A DNA stretch of 64,000 nt, taken from assembly GCF_007830175.1 (NCBI RefSeq), contig NZ_VLKH01000003.1, positions 186,001-250,000 of the forward strand, read 5' to 3'. The first letter of the stretch is position 1, and each line of letters opens with the position of its first letter. The DNA is from Sedimentibacter saalensis (lineage in GTDB: Bacteria; Bacillota; Clostridia; Tissierellales; Sedimentibacteraceae). A program made the position numbers and the translations under genes. Below, in pieces: positions 8,816 through 16,394 of the stretch. Under the pieces are notes generated by a model. That model was not told the DNA's origin, did not search any database, and saw nothing but the letters and a program-made list of their open reading frames with translations.

Positions 8816-10046
8816 TTATTTCACCCCCCAGCATTTTATAGTCTTCCCAGAAGTTAGGATATGACTTGTTGACTGCCATGCAGTCCGTAAGTATTATGTC
8901 TTCACGGCACCTTGTTGCCGCCACAGCAAGAGACATTGCTATGCGGTGATCATTCCAGCTGTCAACAACTGCCCCTCCGTCTAAGACGTCTTTTCCCTTG
9001 ATTATAAGTCCGTCTTTTCGCTCCTCTATAATAGCCCCAAGCTTTCCAAGCTCTGTTGAAATGGCCTTCAAGCGGTCAGACTCCTTTATTCTTAATCTTT
9101 CTGCATTGGTTATATATGTGGTTACTCCATCCTTAAGAGATGCCAGCACTGTAAGAATTGGTACTAAATCGGGTATTTGAGAAGCATCTATTGTAACCTG
9201 TTCCATGCCGCTGTCATATTTCCTTACAATATCTACAATTTCCTTATCTCCCTGCAGTGAGTCAACGTTAAGTCCAAGACAATCCACATCGTTTCCTATT
9301 TCTCTTGCGACTATGAAAAACGCAGCCTGAGAATAATCTCCTTCAACTTTGTAATTAGCATTCTTATACTTACATTCCTTGTTTATTTTTAGCTCCCTGT
9401 AGTCTTGGTTCTCTACAGATATGCCGAACTTTTCAAGCATGTTTATGGTAAGGTCCACATAACCTCTAGACTCTAAGTTATCCTTTATCTTTATTGTTGA
9501 ATCTTTTCTAAGAAGGGGAAGTGCAAACAACAATCCTGAAATAAACTGAGAGCTTACCCCTCCTGTCATTTCATAAGTTCCTCCCTTCAGATTTCCTTTT
9601 GCCCATAAAGGCAGCTGTCCATCATTAGTTTCATAATCTATGCTGTCTCTTTTAAATATTTCGAAAAACACATCAAGAGGCCTCTTTGACAGATTTCCGG
9701 AACCGGTGAATGTACATCTATCTGCAAGCATCAGTCCCACAGGTATTAGAAACCTGAGGGTTGATCCCGACTCCCTGCAGTTTATGAATGCTTCTGAAAC
9801 ATTTCCTTTACTTCCATTTATGCAAAGAGTACTGTAAGGACCATCCCCTGAAACTTCAATTTCTGCTCCAAGCTGTTTCATGCTGTCCATGGTTGCCTTT
9901 ATATCTTCTGACAAAATAACATTTTCCACTATGCTTTCTCCAGAGCTTAAGCCTGCGCAAATTAATGCTCTGTGGCTCATGCTCTTTGACGGAGGAGCAT
10001 ATATTTTTCCATTTAATTTTGCTGGCTTAATTTTAATTGCAGACAT
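8793..10046 (-). CDS. aroA: 3-phosphoshikimate 1-carboxyvinyltransferase (EPSP synthase)
   Basis: A 417-residue enzyme adding enolpyruvate from PEP to shikimate 3-phosphate. Motifs include PPSKSMSHRALICAGLSSGES near the N-terminus with its phosphate-binding Lys, SGSTLRFLIPVG, and TGGVSSQFISGLLFALPLL. The RIKESDRL signature and a DHRIAMSLAVAA stretch are near the C-terminus. The QLPLWAKGNLKGG region fits the substrate loop. The length is normal. The gene starts 11 bases after aroB and overlaps aroC, so it is central in the operon. Confidence 0.96.
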   Translation of the reverse strand: MSAIKIKPAKLNGKIYAPPSKSMSHRALICAGLSSGESIVENVILSEDIKATMDSMKQLGAEIEVSGDGPYSTLCINGSKGNVSEAFINCRESGSTLRFLIPVGLMLADRCTFTGSGNLSKRPLDVFFEIFKRDSIDYETNDGQLPLWAKGNLKGGTYEMTGGVSSQFISGLLFALPLLRKDSTIKIKDNLESRGYVDLTINMLEKFGISVENQDYRELKINKECKYKNANYKVEGDYSQAAFFIVAREIGNDVDCLGLNVDSLQGDKEIVDIVRKYDSGMEQVTIDASQIPDLVPILTVLASLKDGVTTYITNAERLRIKESDRLKAISTELGKLGAIIEERKDGLIIKGKDVLDGGAVVDSWNDHRIAMSLAVAATRCREDIILTDCMAVNKSYPNFWEDYKMLGGEINEFNDRQ

Positions 10047-10057
10047 ATATTTCTCCG

Positions 10058-11119
10058 TTAAATAAATTTGCTTGTTTCTTGTTCAGGTATTGTGTAAATA
10101 AATGCATTTCCAATGTCTTTTAAAAGTATGAGGTTCAATTTGCCTGATATGTTCTTTTTATCAACCAAAATGTTCTTAATTATTTCTTCTCTATCCAAAT
10201 GAGGGATTATGTATTCTATACCGTAATTTTCAAGTGCACCCTTAATTTTATCCGATGTTCCTTTTTCGGTAATACCCATTTCCTCACTTTTTTTAGTTAT
10301 CCAGTACATTCCAACAGAAACAGCTTCACCATGAGAATATTTTTCATAGTTGAAATATTTTTCAATGGCATGGCCTATGGTGTGACCAAAATTCAAAAGC
10401 ATTCTGATGCCCTTATCTTTTTCATCCATTTCAACCGTTTCTTTTTTTATGCTTAAACATCTGAAAATGATGTCTTCAATATTGTCTAAAAGTTCAAAAT
10501 TGCTTTTGATGTCAAGAAGCATACTGAACAATTCTTTGTCTCTTATGCATCCATACTTTATGGCTTCTCCAAGACCATCCTTCACAAACTTCTCAGGAAG
10601 GCTGTTCAGCACTTCCGGATCCACCAGCACAAGTTTTGGATGATAAAAGCTTCCAATTAGGTTTTTTCCTTCATCAAGGTTTACTGCAACCTTGCCTCCT
10701 ATGCTTGAATCTATTTGTGCAAGAAGTGATGTGGGAATTTGTACAAAATCTATACCTCTCAAATATGTTGAAGCTGCAAAACCGGCCAAATCTCCAACAA
10801 CTCCGCCTCCAAGGGCAACTATTAAATCTCCTCTTGTAATTCCCATGCTCACAAGATTTGAATACACATGTTTCAAAGTATCAACTGTCTTACTTTGTTC
10901 CCCTGGCTTTATAACTATGAATGTTGGGGTAAAATTTTCTGCAGCCAGGGACTTTTCAAGTATTTCACCATATAAGCCAAACACATTTTCATCTGTTACA
11001 ACAGCAATTTTATTGCTGCTGTAAACTTTTCTGATATCATGTCCTGCATTTTTTATAATTCCTTTTTCTATAATAATATTGCTTGTAATACTTCCTAAAT
11101 TCATATTAAGCTTTTTCAT
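10058..11119 (-). CDS. aroB: 3-dehydroquinate synthase
   Basis: A 353-residue NAD- and metal-dependent enzyme cyclising DAHP to 3-dehydroquinate. The sequence shows the KPGEQSKT segment, GGGVVGDLAGFAASTYLRG for NAD binding, and PTSLLAQIDSSIGGKVAVN with active-site residues. GLGEAIKYG supplies a metal-binding Glu. Two histidine motifs, FGHTIGHAIEK and YSHGEAVSVGM, hold the metal. Full length. It overlaps the end of tyrA by 14 bases, indicating translational coupling. In this operon the order is aroF-tyrA-aroB-aroA-aroC-aroK; aroD and aroE are not in the window. Confidence 0.96.
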   Translation of the reverse strand: MKKLNMNLGSITSNIIIEKGIIKNAGHDIRKVYSSNKIAVVTDENVFGLYGEILEKSLAAENFTPTFIVIKPGEQSKTVDTLKHVYSNLVSMGITRGDLIVALGGGVVGDLAGFAASTYLRGIDFVQIPTSLLAQIDSSIGGKVAVNLDEGKNLIGSFYHPKLVLVDPEVLNSLPEKFVKDGLGEAIKYGCIRDKELFSMLLDIKSNFELLDNIEDIIFRCLSIKKETVEMDEKDKGIRMLLNFGHTIGHAIEKYFNYEKYSHGEAVSVGMYWITKKSEEMGITEKGTSDKIKGALENYGIEYIIPHLDREEIIKNILVDKKNISGKLNLILLKDIGNAFIYTIPEQETSKFI

Positions 11120-11972
11120 AGTTCATCTCTTTTCTCAGCATGCTGCTGTTTTTAAAAACTACCTTCAAGGAATCAATGTCATCGTTGTCAATCATTTTGG
11201 AAATATTTTTTATATCCTCAATTACAGCTTCAAGTTCTGCAACTATATTTTGTTTGTTTTCATGAAGGAGTTCACTCCACAACTCACAGTTTATGTCTGC
11301 AACTCTTGTAATATCCCTGAAGCTCCCGCCATGTAAATCTTTGCTACGTTCAAAACTCTTGCTGTTCATCATGATGCATGCCAGTATGTGTGGAAGCTGG
11401 CTTGTGTATGCAACTATCCTGTCATGTTCTCTTGGTGACATTTCAATTATTCTCTTAAATCCTATTGTAAATAGAATTTCTTTTAAAAGCAATACCAATT
11501 CTTTATTGCTTTTTTCATCAGGCGTTATGATGTAATTTGTGCCTTGAAATATGCTGCCGTCTGAATATTTGTAGCCCATGCTTTCCTTGCCGGACATGGG
11601 ATGACCACCTATGAATTCACAGTCACTCCTTAGAACGTCTCTTGCTCCCTGTACAATCTTTTCTTTTATCCCCGAGGTATCTGTTATCAAAGCTCCGTGT
11701 TTGAAATTATCCCTGTTTTTTTTCATGAACTCAAGTACTGCATTAGGGTACGTACACAAAATTACTATGTCAGAATTTTTAATAGGAATTGTATCATCCT
11801 CAAATAAATCATCAATTATTCCCGACTCATGGGCCTCCTTCAGTACATCCCTGTCAAGATCCAAGGCCCATATGCTTTTAACACTTAAATTTTCTCTTAT
11901 AGATTTGGCCATGGAACCTCCTATTAGTCCCAGCCCTACAATTGTAATATTGAAGTCACATGCTATATCCAT
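11106..11972 (-). CDS. tyrA: Prephenate dehydrogenase
   Basis: A 288-residue enzyme oxidising prephenate to 4-hydroxyphenylpyruvate, the tyrosine branch. An N-terminal Rossmann motif VGLGLIGGSMAKS binds NAD. The GGHPMSGKESMGY segment holds the catalytic His, and HDRIVAYTSQLPHI and HGGSFRDITRVA are typical of the helical domain. No C-terminal ACT domain is present, so tyrosine feedback may rest on transcription rather than on this enzyme. That fits the Tyr-rich leader peptide in front of the operon. The gene begins 9 bases after aroF. Confidence 0.93.
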   Translation of the reverse strand: MDIACDFNITIVGLGLIGGSMAKSIRENLSVKSIWALDLDRDVLKEAHESGIIDDLFEDDTIPIKNSDIVILCTYPNAVLEFMKKNRDNFKHGALITDTSGIKEKIVQGARDVLRSDCEFIGGHPMSGKESMGYKYSDGSIFQGTNYIITPDEKSNKELVLLLKEILFTIGFKRIIEMSPREHDRIVAYTSQLPHILACIMMNSKSFERSKDLHGGSFRDITRVADINCELWSELLHENKQNIVAELEAVIEDIKNISKMIDNDDIDSLKVVFKNSSMLRKEMNYEKA

Positions 11973-11981
11973 AGTGCACCT

Positions 11982-12995
11982 CTAGATTTCTCTGTCTTCT
12001 ACCTGGGCAAGAATCTTAAGTTTTCCCATTAGGCGGTCAAATTTTTCAGGCTTTATTGACTGAGCACCATCACACAAAGCATTTTCCGGGTCGTTGTGCA
12101 CCTCAATAATCAGCCCGTCTGCCCCTGCAACAACTGCTGCCTTCGCCATTGGTTCAACCATCCACCACAATCCTGCCGCATGGCTGGGGTCTATTATTAC
12201 AGGCAGATGGCTGAGCTTTTTAATGGCAGGTATGGCACTTAAATCCAAAGTGTTTCTTGTGTATTTTTCAAATGTCCTTATTCCTCTTTCGCACAATATT
12301 ACATTTTCATTTCCACCGGCCATAATGTATTCAGCTGACATGAGAAGTTCTTCGATTGTGGCAGACAGTCCTCTTTTTAAGAGAATCGGCTTGTTTGTTT
12401 TGCCAAGCTGCCTCAAAAGGTCGAAATTCTGCATGTTTCTTGCTCCAACCTGAATAACATCCACTTGTTCAACAAATTCATCCAGAAATTCCGTAGACAT
12501 TATTTCTGTTACAATTGGGAGCCCTGTTTTTTCCCTTGCAAATTTTAAAAGCTCAAGCCCTTCTCTTTTCAGTCCCTGGAATGCATAAGGGGATGTTCTT
12601 GGCTTGAATGCTCCTCCTCTTAAAAATCCTGCCCCAGAATTTTTTACAGATTTAGCAATGGATAAAATTTGCTCTTCACTTTCAACCGAGCAAGGTCCTG
12701 CAATTATCGCCAGCTTTTTGCCCCCAATTGATCTGTCATTTACGTCAACCACAGTGTTGTCCGGGTGAAAAAGCCTGTTTGCTTTTTTGTAAGGTTCCTG
12801 CACAAGAATAACCTTGTCGACTATGCTTATTGTCTGGAATGTTCCGGATTCTATGTCGCTTGTATCCCCTACAACCCCAAGAATGTGATGATTGAGGCCC
12901 ATTGATTCGTACACTTCACACCCGAATTGATGAATTTTCTTCTTTACATCTTCAATTTCTTTTTCGCTTGCTTGATTGTTGATTACTAATATCAT
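11982..12995 (-). CDS. aroF: DAHP synthase (type I beta), leader-peptide-controlled copy
   Basis: A 337-residue 3-deoxy-7-phosphoheptulonate synthase joining PEP and erythrose 4-phosphate. Residues 1-70 form the ferredoxin-like regulatory domain (MILVINNQASEKEIED...). The barrel follows, with GPCSVES, RGGAFKPRTSPYAFQG, QVGARNMQNFDLL, LLKRGLSATIEELL, CERGIRTFE, DPSHAAGLWW and EVHNDPENALCDGAQS. The ATG at 12995 is chosen because GGAGGGCAAC precedes it. A longer frame upstream only reads through the hairpin leader and is not protein-like. The second copy at 14497 has the same length and is clearly paralogous. It is the first structural gene of the six-gene aro operon. Confidence 0.95.
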   Translation of the reverse strand: MILVINNQASEKEIEDVKKKIHQFGCEVYESMGLNHHILGVVGDTSDIESGTFQTISIVDKVILVQEPYKKANRLFHPDNTVVDVNDRSIGGKKLAIIAGPCSVESEEQILSIAKSVKNSGAGFLRGGAFKPRTSPYAFQGLKREGLELLKFAREKTGLPIVTEIMSTEFLDEFVEQVDVIQVGARNMQNFDLLRQLGKTNKPILLKRGLSATIEELLMSAEYIMAGGNENVILCERGIRTFEKYTRNTLDLSAIPAIKKLSHLPVIIDPSHAAGLWWMVEPMAKAAVVAGADGLIIEVHNDPENALCDGAQSIKPEKFDRLMGKLKILAQVEDREI

Positions 12996-13019
12996 GTTGC
13001 CCTCCTGAATTTTAATAAA

Positions 13020-13135
13020 ATAAAGTTGCTCCGCAACTCCGCTAGGGGGACCTATGTCCCCCTTGACGGCAAGAGCGTCCCGCTCTTTGCAATCCCTGTT
13101 TTTATATACTAGGAAAGAGAACTTTCCAAGTATAT
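13020..13135 (-). repeat. Array of four hairpins between attenuator and aroF
   Basis: On the minus strand four strong stem-loops follow one another. They are a long AT-rich one (TATATACT with AGTATATA, 13096-13135), AAGAGCG/CGCTCTT, GGGGGAC/GTCCCCC (about 13050-13067) and AGTTGC/GCAACT (about 13024-13038). The GC content is much higher than that of the surroundings. It looks like an inserted repetitive palindromic element, or a structured 5' leader that protects or regulates the aroF message. None has a U-tract, so they are not terminators. Membership of a dispersed repeat family is my inference. Confidence 0.5.
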
Positions 13136-13211
13136 AAAAAAAGAGTCCCCAAGGACTCTTCCTGATTTCCAAATATTATAATTATAGATTAAGCATAATC
13201 ATAAGATAAGA
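13136..13211 (-). promoter_or_regulatory. Transcription attenuator of the aroF-aroK operon
   Basis: The terminator is AAGAGTCC-TTGG-GGACTCTT (13160-13141) followed on the minus strand by T residues (to 13136). It starts 29 bases after the leader-peptide stop. A possible antiterminator pairs 13211-13197 (inside the end of the leader gene) with 13167-13157. That helix has about 11 pairs with two bulges and takes the first four bases of the terminator stem. A ribosome stalled at the upstream Tyr codons would leave this arm free; one that reaches the stop would cover it. The terminator is clear, the antiterminator is a proposal. Confidence 0.7.
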
Positions 13212-13335
13212 ATTTAAGTTTTGATCCTTTATAAATAAATCTATGCAGTTTTTTTGTACAAAAATAATAGTAATAATAATTACTAAAATAATAGTTATAC
13301 AATTTAGCCGCCATAAACTTATTTACAACTTTCAT
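13189..13335 (-). CDS. Tyr/Phe-rich leader peptide of the aroF operon
   Basis: A 48-residue open frame with ATG at 13335 and a strong AGGAGG ribosome site (13341-13346). It holds 11 Tyr and 5 Phe; residues 13-25 read YNYYFSNYYYYYF, eight Tyr and two Phe in 13. Such codon runs are the mark of leader peptides in ribosome-mediated attenuation. The regulated amino acid matches, because tyrA and DAHP synthase lie downstream. A promoter lies 34-61 bases before the ATG and an intrinsic terminator lies 29 bases after the stop. The peptide itself has no expected function. It is longer than the best-known enteric leader peptides. I know of no described equivalent in clostridia. Confidence 0.85.
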   Translation of the reverse strand: MKVVNKFMAAKLYNYYFSNYYYYYFCTKKLHRFIYKGSKLKFLSYDYA

Positions 13336-13368
13336 TCTGATCCTCCTGATTTCATTTAAATTATATGT

Positions 13369-13396
13369 ATTGTATCACATAAAATCCGGATGTCAA
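13369..13396 (-). promoter_or_regulatory. Promoter of the leader-aroF-tyrA-aroBACK operon
   Basis: TTGACA (13396-13391), a 16-base spacer and TACAAT (13374-13369) closely match the housekeeping consensus. They place transcription start about 20 bases before the leader-peptide ribosome site. Confidence 0.75.
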
Positions 13397-13442
13397 CAAA
13401 TTATTTTAAAAATTGAAATTAGCAGCATAAATCATTATTATT

Positions 13443-14489
13443 TTAAGCCTTGAAGCTTCCAAGTATTTTCATGTATGGAAGTTCCGTCTTAAGCTGGCTG
13501 AGCATTGATTTTATTTTGTTGTCACATAAATTGCCCTCAAAATCCACATAGAACATGTATTCCCATGTTCTTATGCGATTGGGCCTTGAGTTGATGTATG
13601 ACAAATTGCAGCCATAATAAGCAAAAGTTGATAGCACTTCACTTAAGGAGCCTGTTTCATGAAGAACATTGAAAACAATGCTCACTTTATTGTGATTATC
13701 TTCAACCAGCAGTTTTTTTGAAACTGCTGCAAAACGGGTGTAATTCTTTTTTTGATCATTGATTTGTTTTTCAATTATTTTTAACCCGTAGAGCTTTGCA
13801 GCTTCTTCAGAACATATGCAGGCAGTGCTTTTTTTGTTAAGTTCAGCTGTTTTCTGAGCCGCAATGGCTGTATTAATTTCATCCTTTCCTATAAACTTGT
13901 GTTTTGCGATATATTCGCTGCACTGAGCCAATGCCTGAGGATGGGAATAAACTTCCCTTATGTCTTCAGGATTGGTATCAATACAGCAAGCCAGGCAGTG
14001 ATCAACTTTCTTCTCATATGTGTGGTTAATAAACAAGTCATACTTTAAAAGGAGGTCATAAACATCATTTATGTAACCTGCCGTTGAATTCTCTATGGGT
14101 ACAATTCCAATGTCTGCTGTTCCTTCAAACACTGATTTAAACACATCTTCAAATGTGAGTCTGTTAATTAATTTAGCCTCACTGAACAGCGACTTTGCAG
14201 CACTTTCGGAATATGAGCACTCAAGTCCCTGGTAACATACGACTTCAACCTCTTTTTTTTCCCTGCATCCGAAATCGAGTTTTTCAAGAACAGGATTCAA
14301 TTTGTATTTGTATCTCATGTCCATGGATTTCTGCATATTGAGAAAATATTTATATTCCATGCCATAATCTCCGGTTCTTTCTTTGTCTGCCAGTATTATT
14401 TCTTCCAGAACAGCCATGCGTTTTTCGAACAAATCCTTCATTGCTGCATCATAATCATTTAATTTTCCCATCAAATAATCATAGTCCAT
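13443..14489 (-). CDS. pheA: Chorismate mutase/prephenate dehydratase (P-protein)
   Basis: A 348-residue bifunctional enzyme making phenylpyruvate. The N-terminal ~80 residues form a divergent AroQ-type helical mutase domain (DYDAAMKDLFEKRMAVLEEI). The dehydratase domain (about 85-260) has YSESAA, VPIENSTAGYINDVYDLL, SHPQALAQCSEYI and the NYTRFA motif with the catalytic Thr. The C-terminal ACT domain reads GSLSEVLSTFAYYGCNLSYI then NSRP, where many family members have GALS and ESRP, so Phe binding may be altered. I use the ATG at 14489, seven bases after the aroF stop with AGGTG before it. An upstream in-frame ATG would overlap aroF and lacks a ribosome site. Confidence 0.92.
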   Translation of the reverse strand: MDYDYLMGKLNDYDAAMKDLFEKRMAVLEEIILADKERTGDYGMEYKYFLNMQKSMDMRYKYKLNPVLEKLDFGCREKKEVEVVCYQGLECSYSESAAKSLFSEAKLINRLTFEDVFKSVFEGTADIGIVPIENSTAGYINDVYDLLLKYDLFINHTYEKKVDHCLACCIDTNPEDIREVYSHPQALAQCSEYIAKHKFIGKDEINTAIAAQKTAELNKKSTACICSEEAAKLYGLKIIEKQINDQKKNYTRFAAVSKKLLVEDNHNKVSIVFNVLHETGSLSEVLSTFAYYGCNLSYINSRPNRIRTWEYMFYVDFEGNLCDNKIKSMLSQLKTELPYMKILGSFKA

Positions 14490-14496
14490 AAAACAC

Positions 14497-15510
14497 CTAC
14501 ATTGTCCTTCCAACTGTATTTGCAATCATTTTTAACTTTCTCATTGTTTCCTTGAACTCACCGTAAGTCAACGACTGCGCACCGTCACAAAGAGCGTTGG
14601 CAGGATCATTGTGAACTTCAATAATAAGTCCGTCAGCACCTGCAGCAACTGCTGCCATAGACAGTGGCTCAACCATCCAGTTCATGCCTGCAGCATGGCT
14701 TGGATCCACAATTACCGGCAGATGGCTGAGTTTCTTAAGAGCAGGTATGGCACTTATGTCAAGAGTGTTCCTTGTGTATGTTTCAAAGGACCTTATTCCT
14801 CTTTCACACAAAATAACATCTTCGTTTCCTTCGCTCATAATGTATTCAGCAGACATGAGAAGCTCTTCCAGTGTATTTGAAAACCCTCTTTTCAAAAGAA
14901 CAGGTTTGTTTGTTTTTCCAACTTCTTTAAGCAGCTCGAAGTTCTGCATGTTGCGGGCACCGATTTGAAAAATGTCAACAGAGTCCAGGAACATCTCTAT
15001 GTGAGCTGCATTTGTTATTTCAGAAACTATTGGCATCCCTGTTTCATCCTTCGCAAGATTTAACAGCTCCAGCCCATCAGCCTTAAGACCCTGGAAAGAA
15101 TAAGGTGAAGTTCTTGGCTTCCACGCTCCTCCCCTTAAAATTGAAGCTCCTTCATCATTGACATTTCTGGCAATGTCTATTATCTGCTCCCTGCTTTCCA
15201 CAGAACAAGGTCCTGCCATAACGACAACATTGGGACCTCCTATTTCCATGTTGCCAACTTTAATTACTGTATTCTCCGGATGGAGTTTTTTGTTTGCTTT
15301 TTTATATGGCTCCTGCACCTTAATGATTTTTTCAACATTTTTGTTCAGGTATATGGAGTTTATGTCAAGGACAGTAGTGTCCCCCACAAGTCCCAGCACC
15401 GTAGTGCTCTGGCCAACTATTGAATTGACCTGTATGCCGTATTTGTCAAGCATCTCTCTTATTTTTAATATTTCTTCTTCCTTTGTTCCGTTTTTAAGTA
15501 CAAGTATCAT
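14497..15510 (-). CDS. aroF: DAHP synthase (type I beta), T-box-controlled copy
   Basis: A 337-residue paralogue of the gene at 11982-12995, with the same layout of N-terminal ferredoxin-like domain and barrel. Motifs are GPCSVESREQ, RGGAWKPRTSPYSFQG, QIGARNMQNFELL, LLKRGFSNTLEELL, CERGIRSFETYTRNTLD and DPSHAAGMNW. It feeds the phenylalanine branch with pheA directly behind it. Expression is predicted to depend on the T-box leader at 15543-15815. The ATG at 15510 is preceded by GGAGGCAATT. The two copies are moderately diverged, so the duplication is not recent. Confidence 0.95.
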   Translation of the reverse strand: MILVLKNGTKEEEILKIREMLDKYGIQVNSIVGQSTTVLGLVGDTTVLDINSIYLNKNVEKIIKVQEPYKKANKKLHPENTVIKVGNMEIGGPNVVVMAGPCSVESREQIIDIARNVNDEGASILRGGAWKPRTSPYSFQGLKADGLELLNLAKDETGMPIVSEITNAAHIEMFLDSVDIFQIGARNMQNFELLKEVGKTNKPVLLKRGFSNTLEELLMSAEYIMSEGNEDVILCERGIRSFETYTRNTLDISAIPALKKLSHLPVIVDPSHAAGMNWMVEPLSMAAVAAGADGLIIEVHNDPANALCDGAQSLTYGEFKETMRKLKMIANTVGRTM

Positions 15511-15542
15511 AATTGCCTCCGATAATATAATTTTTTATAAAT

Positions 15543-15815
15543 AAAAAAACCTTCCGAATCCTATAATTAAATAGGGACGAAAGGTTATAATTCCGCGGTA
15601 CCACCCAAATTCAGCATGTGCTGCACTTTTTCGAATACAATAATATTCTATCCCTGTAACGTGGGAATACGTCCTGGACTACTTAATTCATCCAGTCAGC
15701 TCAAGAGGGAACTTCAAAATGATTTCTCTAATACCCGCTTTCAGTCTACGACGGGTACTCCCTGTTAGATTCGTCAGATTTACTTTCATCTGTCACAGCC
15801 GTTATATATTTTTTA
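15543..15815 (-). promoter_or_regulatory. T-box riboswitch upstream of aroF-pheA, probably tRNA-Phe
   Basis: The T-box core TGGGTGGTACCGCGG is at 15606-15592. It is followed by a terminator whose arms begin AACCTTTCG (from 15586) and end CGGAAGGTT, with seven T residues. Upstream lie stem I and the conserved TTGAGC element (about 15704-15699). A UUC triplet at 15711-15709 stands five bases before TGAGC, where I expect the specifier codon. UUC means phenylalanine and agrees with pheA in the operon. Uncharged tRNA-Phe would favour the antiterminator. The T-box call is certain; the specifier rests on alignment by eye. Confidence 0.93.
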
Positions 15816-15816
15816 C

Positions 15817-15845
15817 ATAATATAATCAAAAACAATTATTGTCAA
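15817..15845 (-). promoter_or_regulatory. Promoter of the T-box-aroF-pheA operon
   Basis: TTGACA (15845-15840), exactly 17 bases, then TATTAT (15822-15817). This near-consensus promoter lies just before the T-box stem I. Confidence 0.8.
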
Positions 15846-15995
15846 CATCTTTTTTATGTTTTTTTCAACAACAATCTATACGCACTGATTTGCACCAAAC
15901 GCCTTACGTTTGGAAACATAAAGCTACATCATTATTTCTAATTAAAAAACTCAACTTGCCATGTCTTTATTGTTCAAAATAAAGACAACTAGTTG
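15846..15995. other. Intergenic region with two hairpins
   Basis: CCAAACG/CGTTTGG (about 15897-15915) and GTCTTTATT/AATAAAGAC (about 15963-15987) form stem-loops. The second lies directly after the glutaredoxin stop on the minus strand and may end that transcript, although its T-tract is weak. Confidence 0.4.
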
Positions 15996-16325
15996 TTATT
16001 CAATTTGATTCTTGCAGTTCGGACACTTCAATACTGCTTTTCCTTTATCTGTTGGAACACGCATCTTTGTGCCGCATACGGAACATGCTTTGACCCTGTG
16101 GTCTACAAGGTCTAATATCTTTTGCTGGTCAAGTCCTACCACAACATCATCTCCGATTAAAAATGTTGGAACACCGGTCACTTTTCTTCTCATCATTTCC
16201 TTGCGTGCTTCCGGATCTGCACCTATATCCCTTTCCACATAGTGGATATTATTTTCTGAAAGGAACTCCTTTGCCATAGTGCAGTAAGGTCATGTCTTTG
16301 ATGTAAACAATGTAACATTTTTCAT
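15996..16325 (-). CDS. Glutaredoxin-like selenoprotein (UxxC) with C-terminal zinc ribbon
   Basis: A 109-residue frame from ATG 16325 (GAAGGGA ribosome site) that contains an in-frame TGA at 16292-16290. The N-terminus reads MKNVTLFTSKT-U-PYCTMAKEFL. The TGA falls exactly on the first Cys of the CPYC active site, giving U-P-Y-C. The rest is a normal glutaredoxin/NrdH fold: ERDIGADPEARKEM, TGVPTFLIGDDVVVG with the cis-Pro, LDLVDHR. Two Cys pairs (CSVCGTK and CPNCKN) then form a zinc-ribbon tail. A hairpin fitting a bacterial SECIS lies downstream of the TGA. Ordinary gene callers would report only the last 93 residues. A nonsense mutation is the alternative; the precise position, intact flanks and a second such gene in the window speak for selenocysteine. 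Confidence 0.82.
16259..16292 (-). promoter_or_regulatory. Candidate bacterial SECIS element in the glutaredoxin gene
   Basis: After the TGA come 17 bases and then AAAGG-AGTT-CCTTT (16272-16259), a 5-bp stem with a 4-base loop. The loop starts 22 bases after the TGA and has G as its second base. This agrees with the bacterial SECIS rules as I recall them (loop roughly 16-37 bases downstream, a G among the first two loop bases). The stem is short. Confidence 0.55.
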
Positions 16326-16394
16326 AAAATCCCTTCTTTCATAATATAATTCTATCACAACATATTAATTTTTAAGTGACATTGTCACATATAT

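Noticed and set aside
7177-12453. Long plus-strand frames opposite the aro genes
   Set aside because: They have no family resemblance and no ribosome sites, and they mirror the codon structure of the confirmed minus-strand genes.
12996-13172. N-terminal extension of aroF upstream of the ATG at 12995
   Set aside because: The extra 59 codons read through the hairpin array, are not similar to DAHP synthases, and lack a ribosome site, while GGAGGGCAAC precedes the ATG at 12995. The paralogue has exactly the same length from that start.
15996-16277. A 93-residue protein starting at the Met after the TGA of the glutaredoxin gene
   Set aside because: It would lack the active site and has no ribosome site. 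The upstream half in frame completes a standard glutaredoxin.
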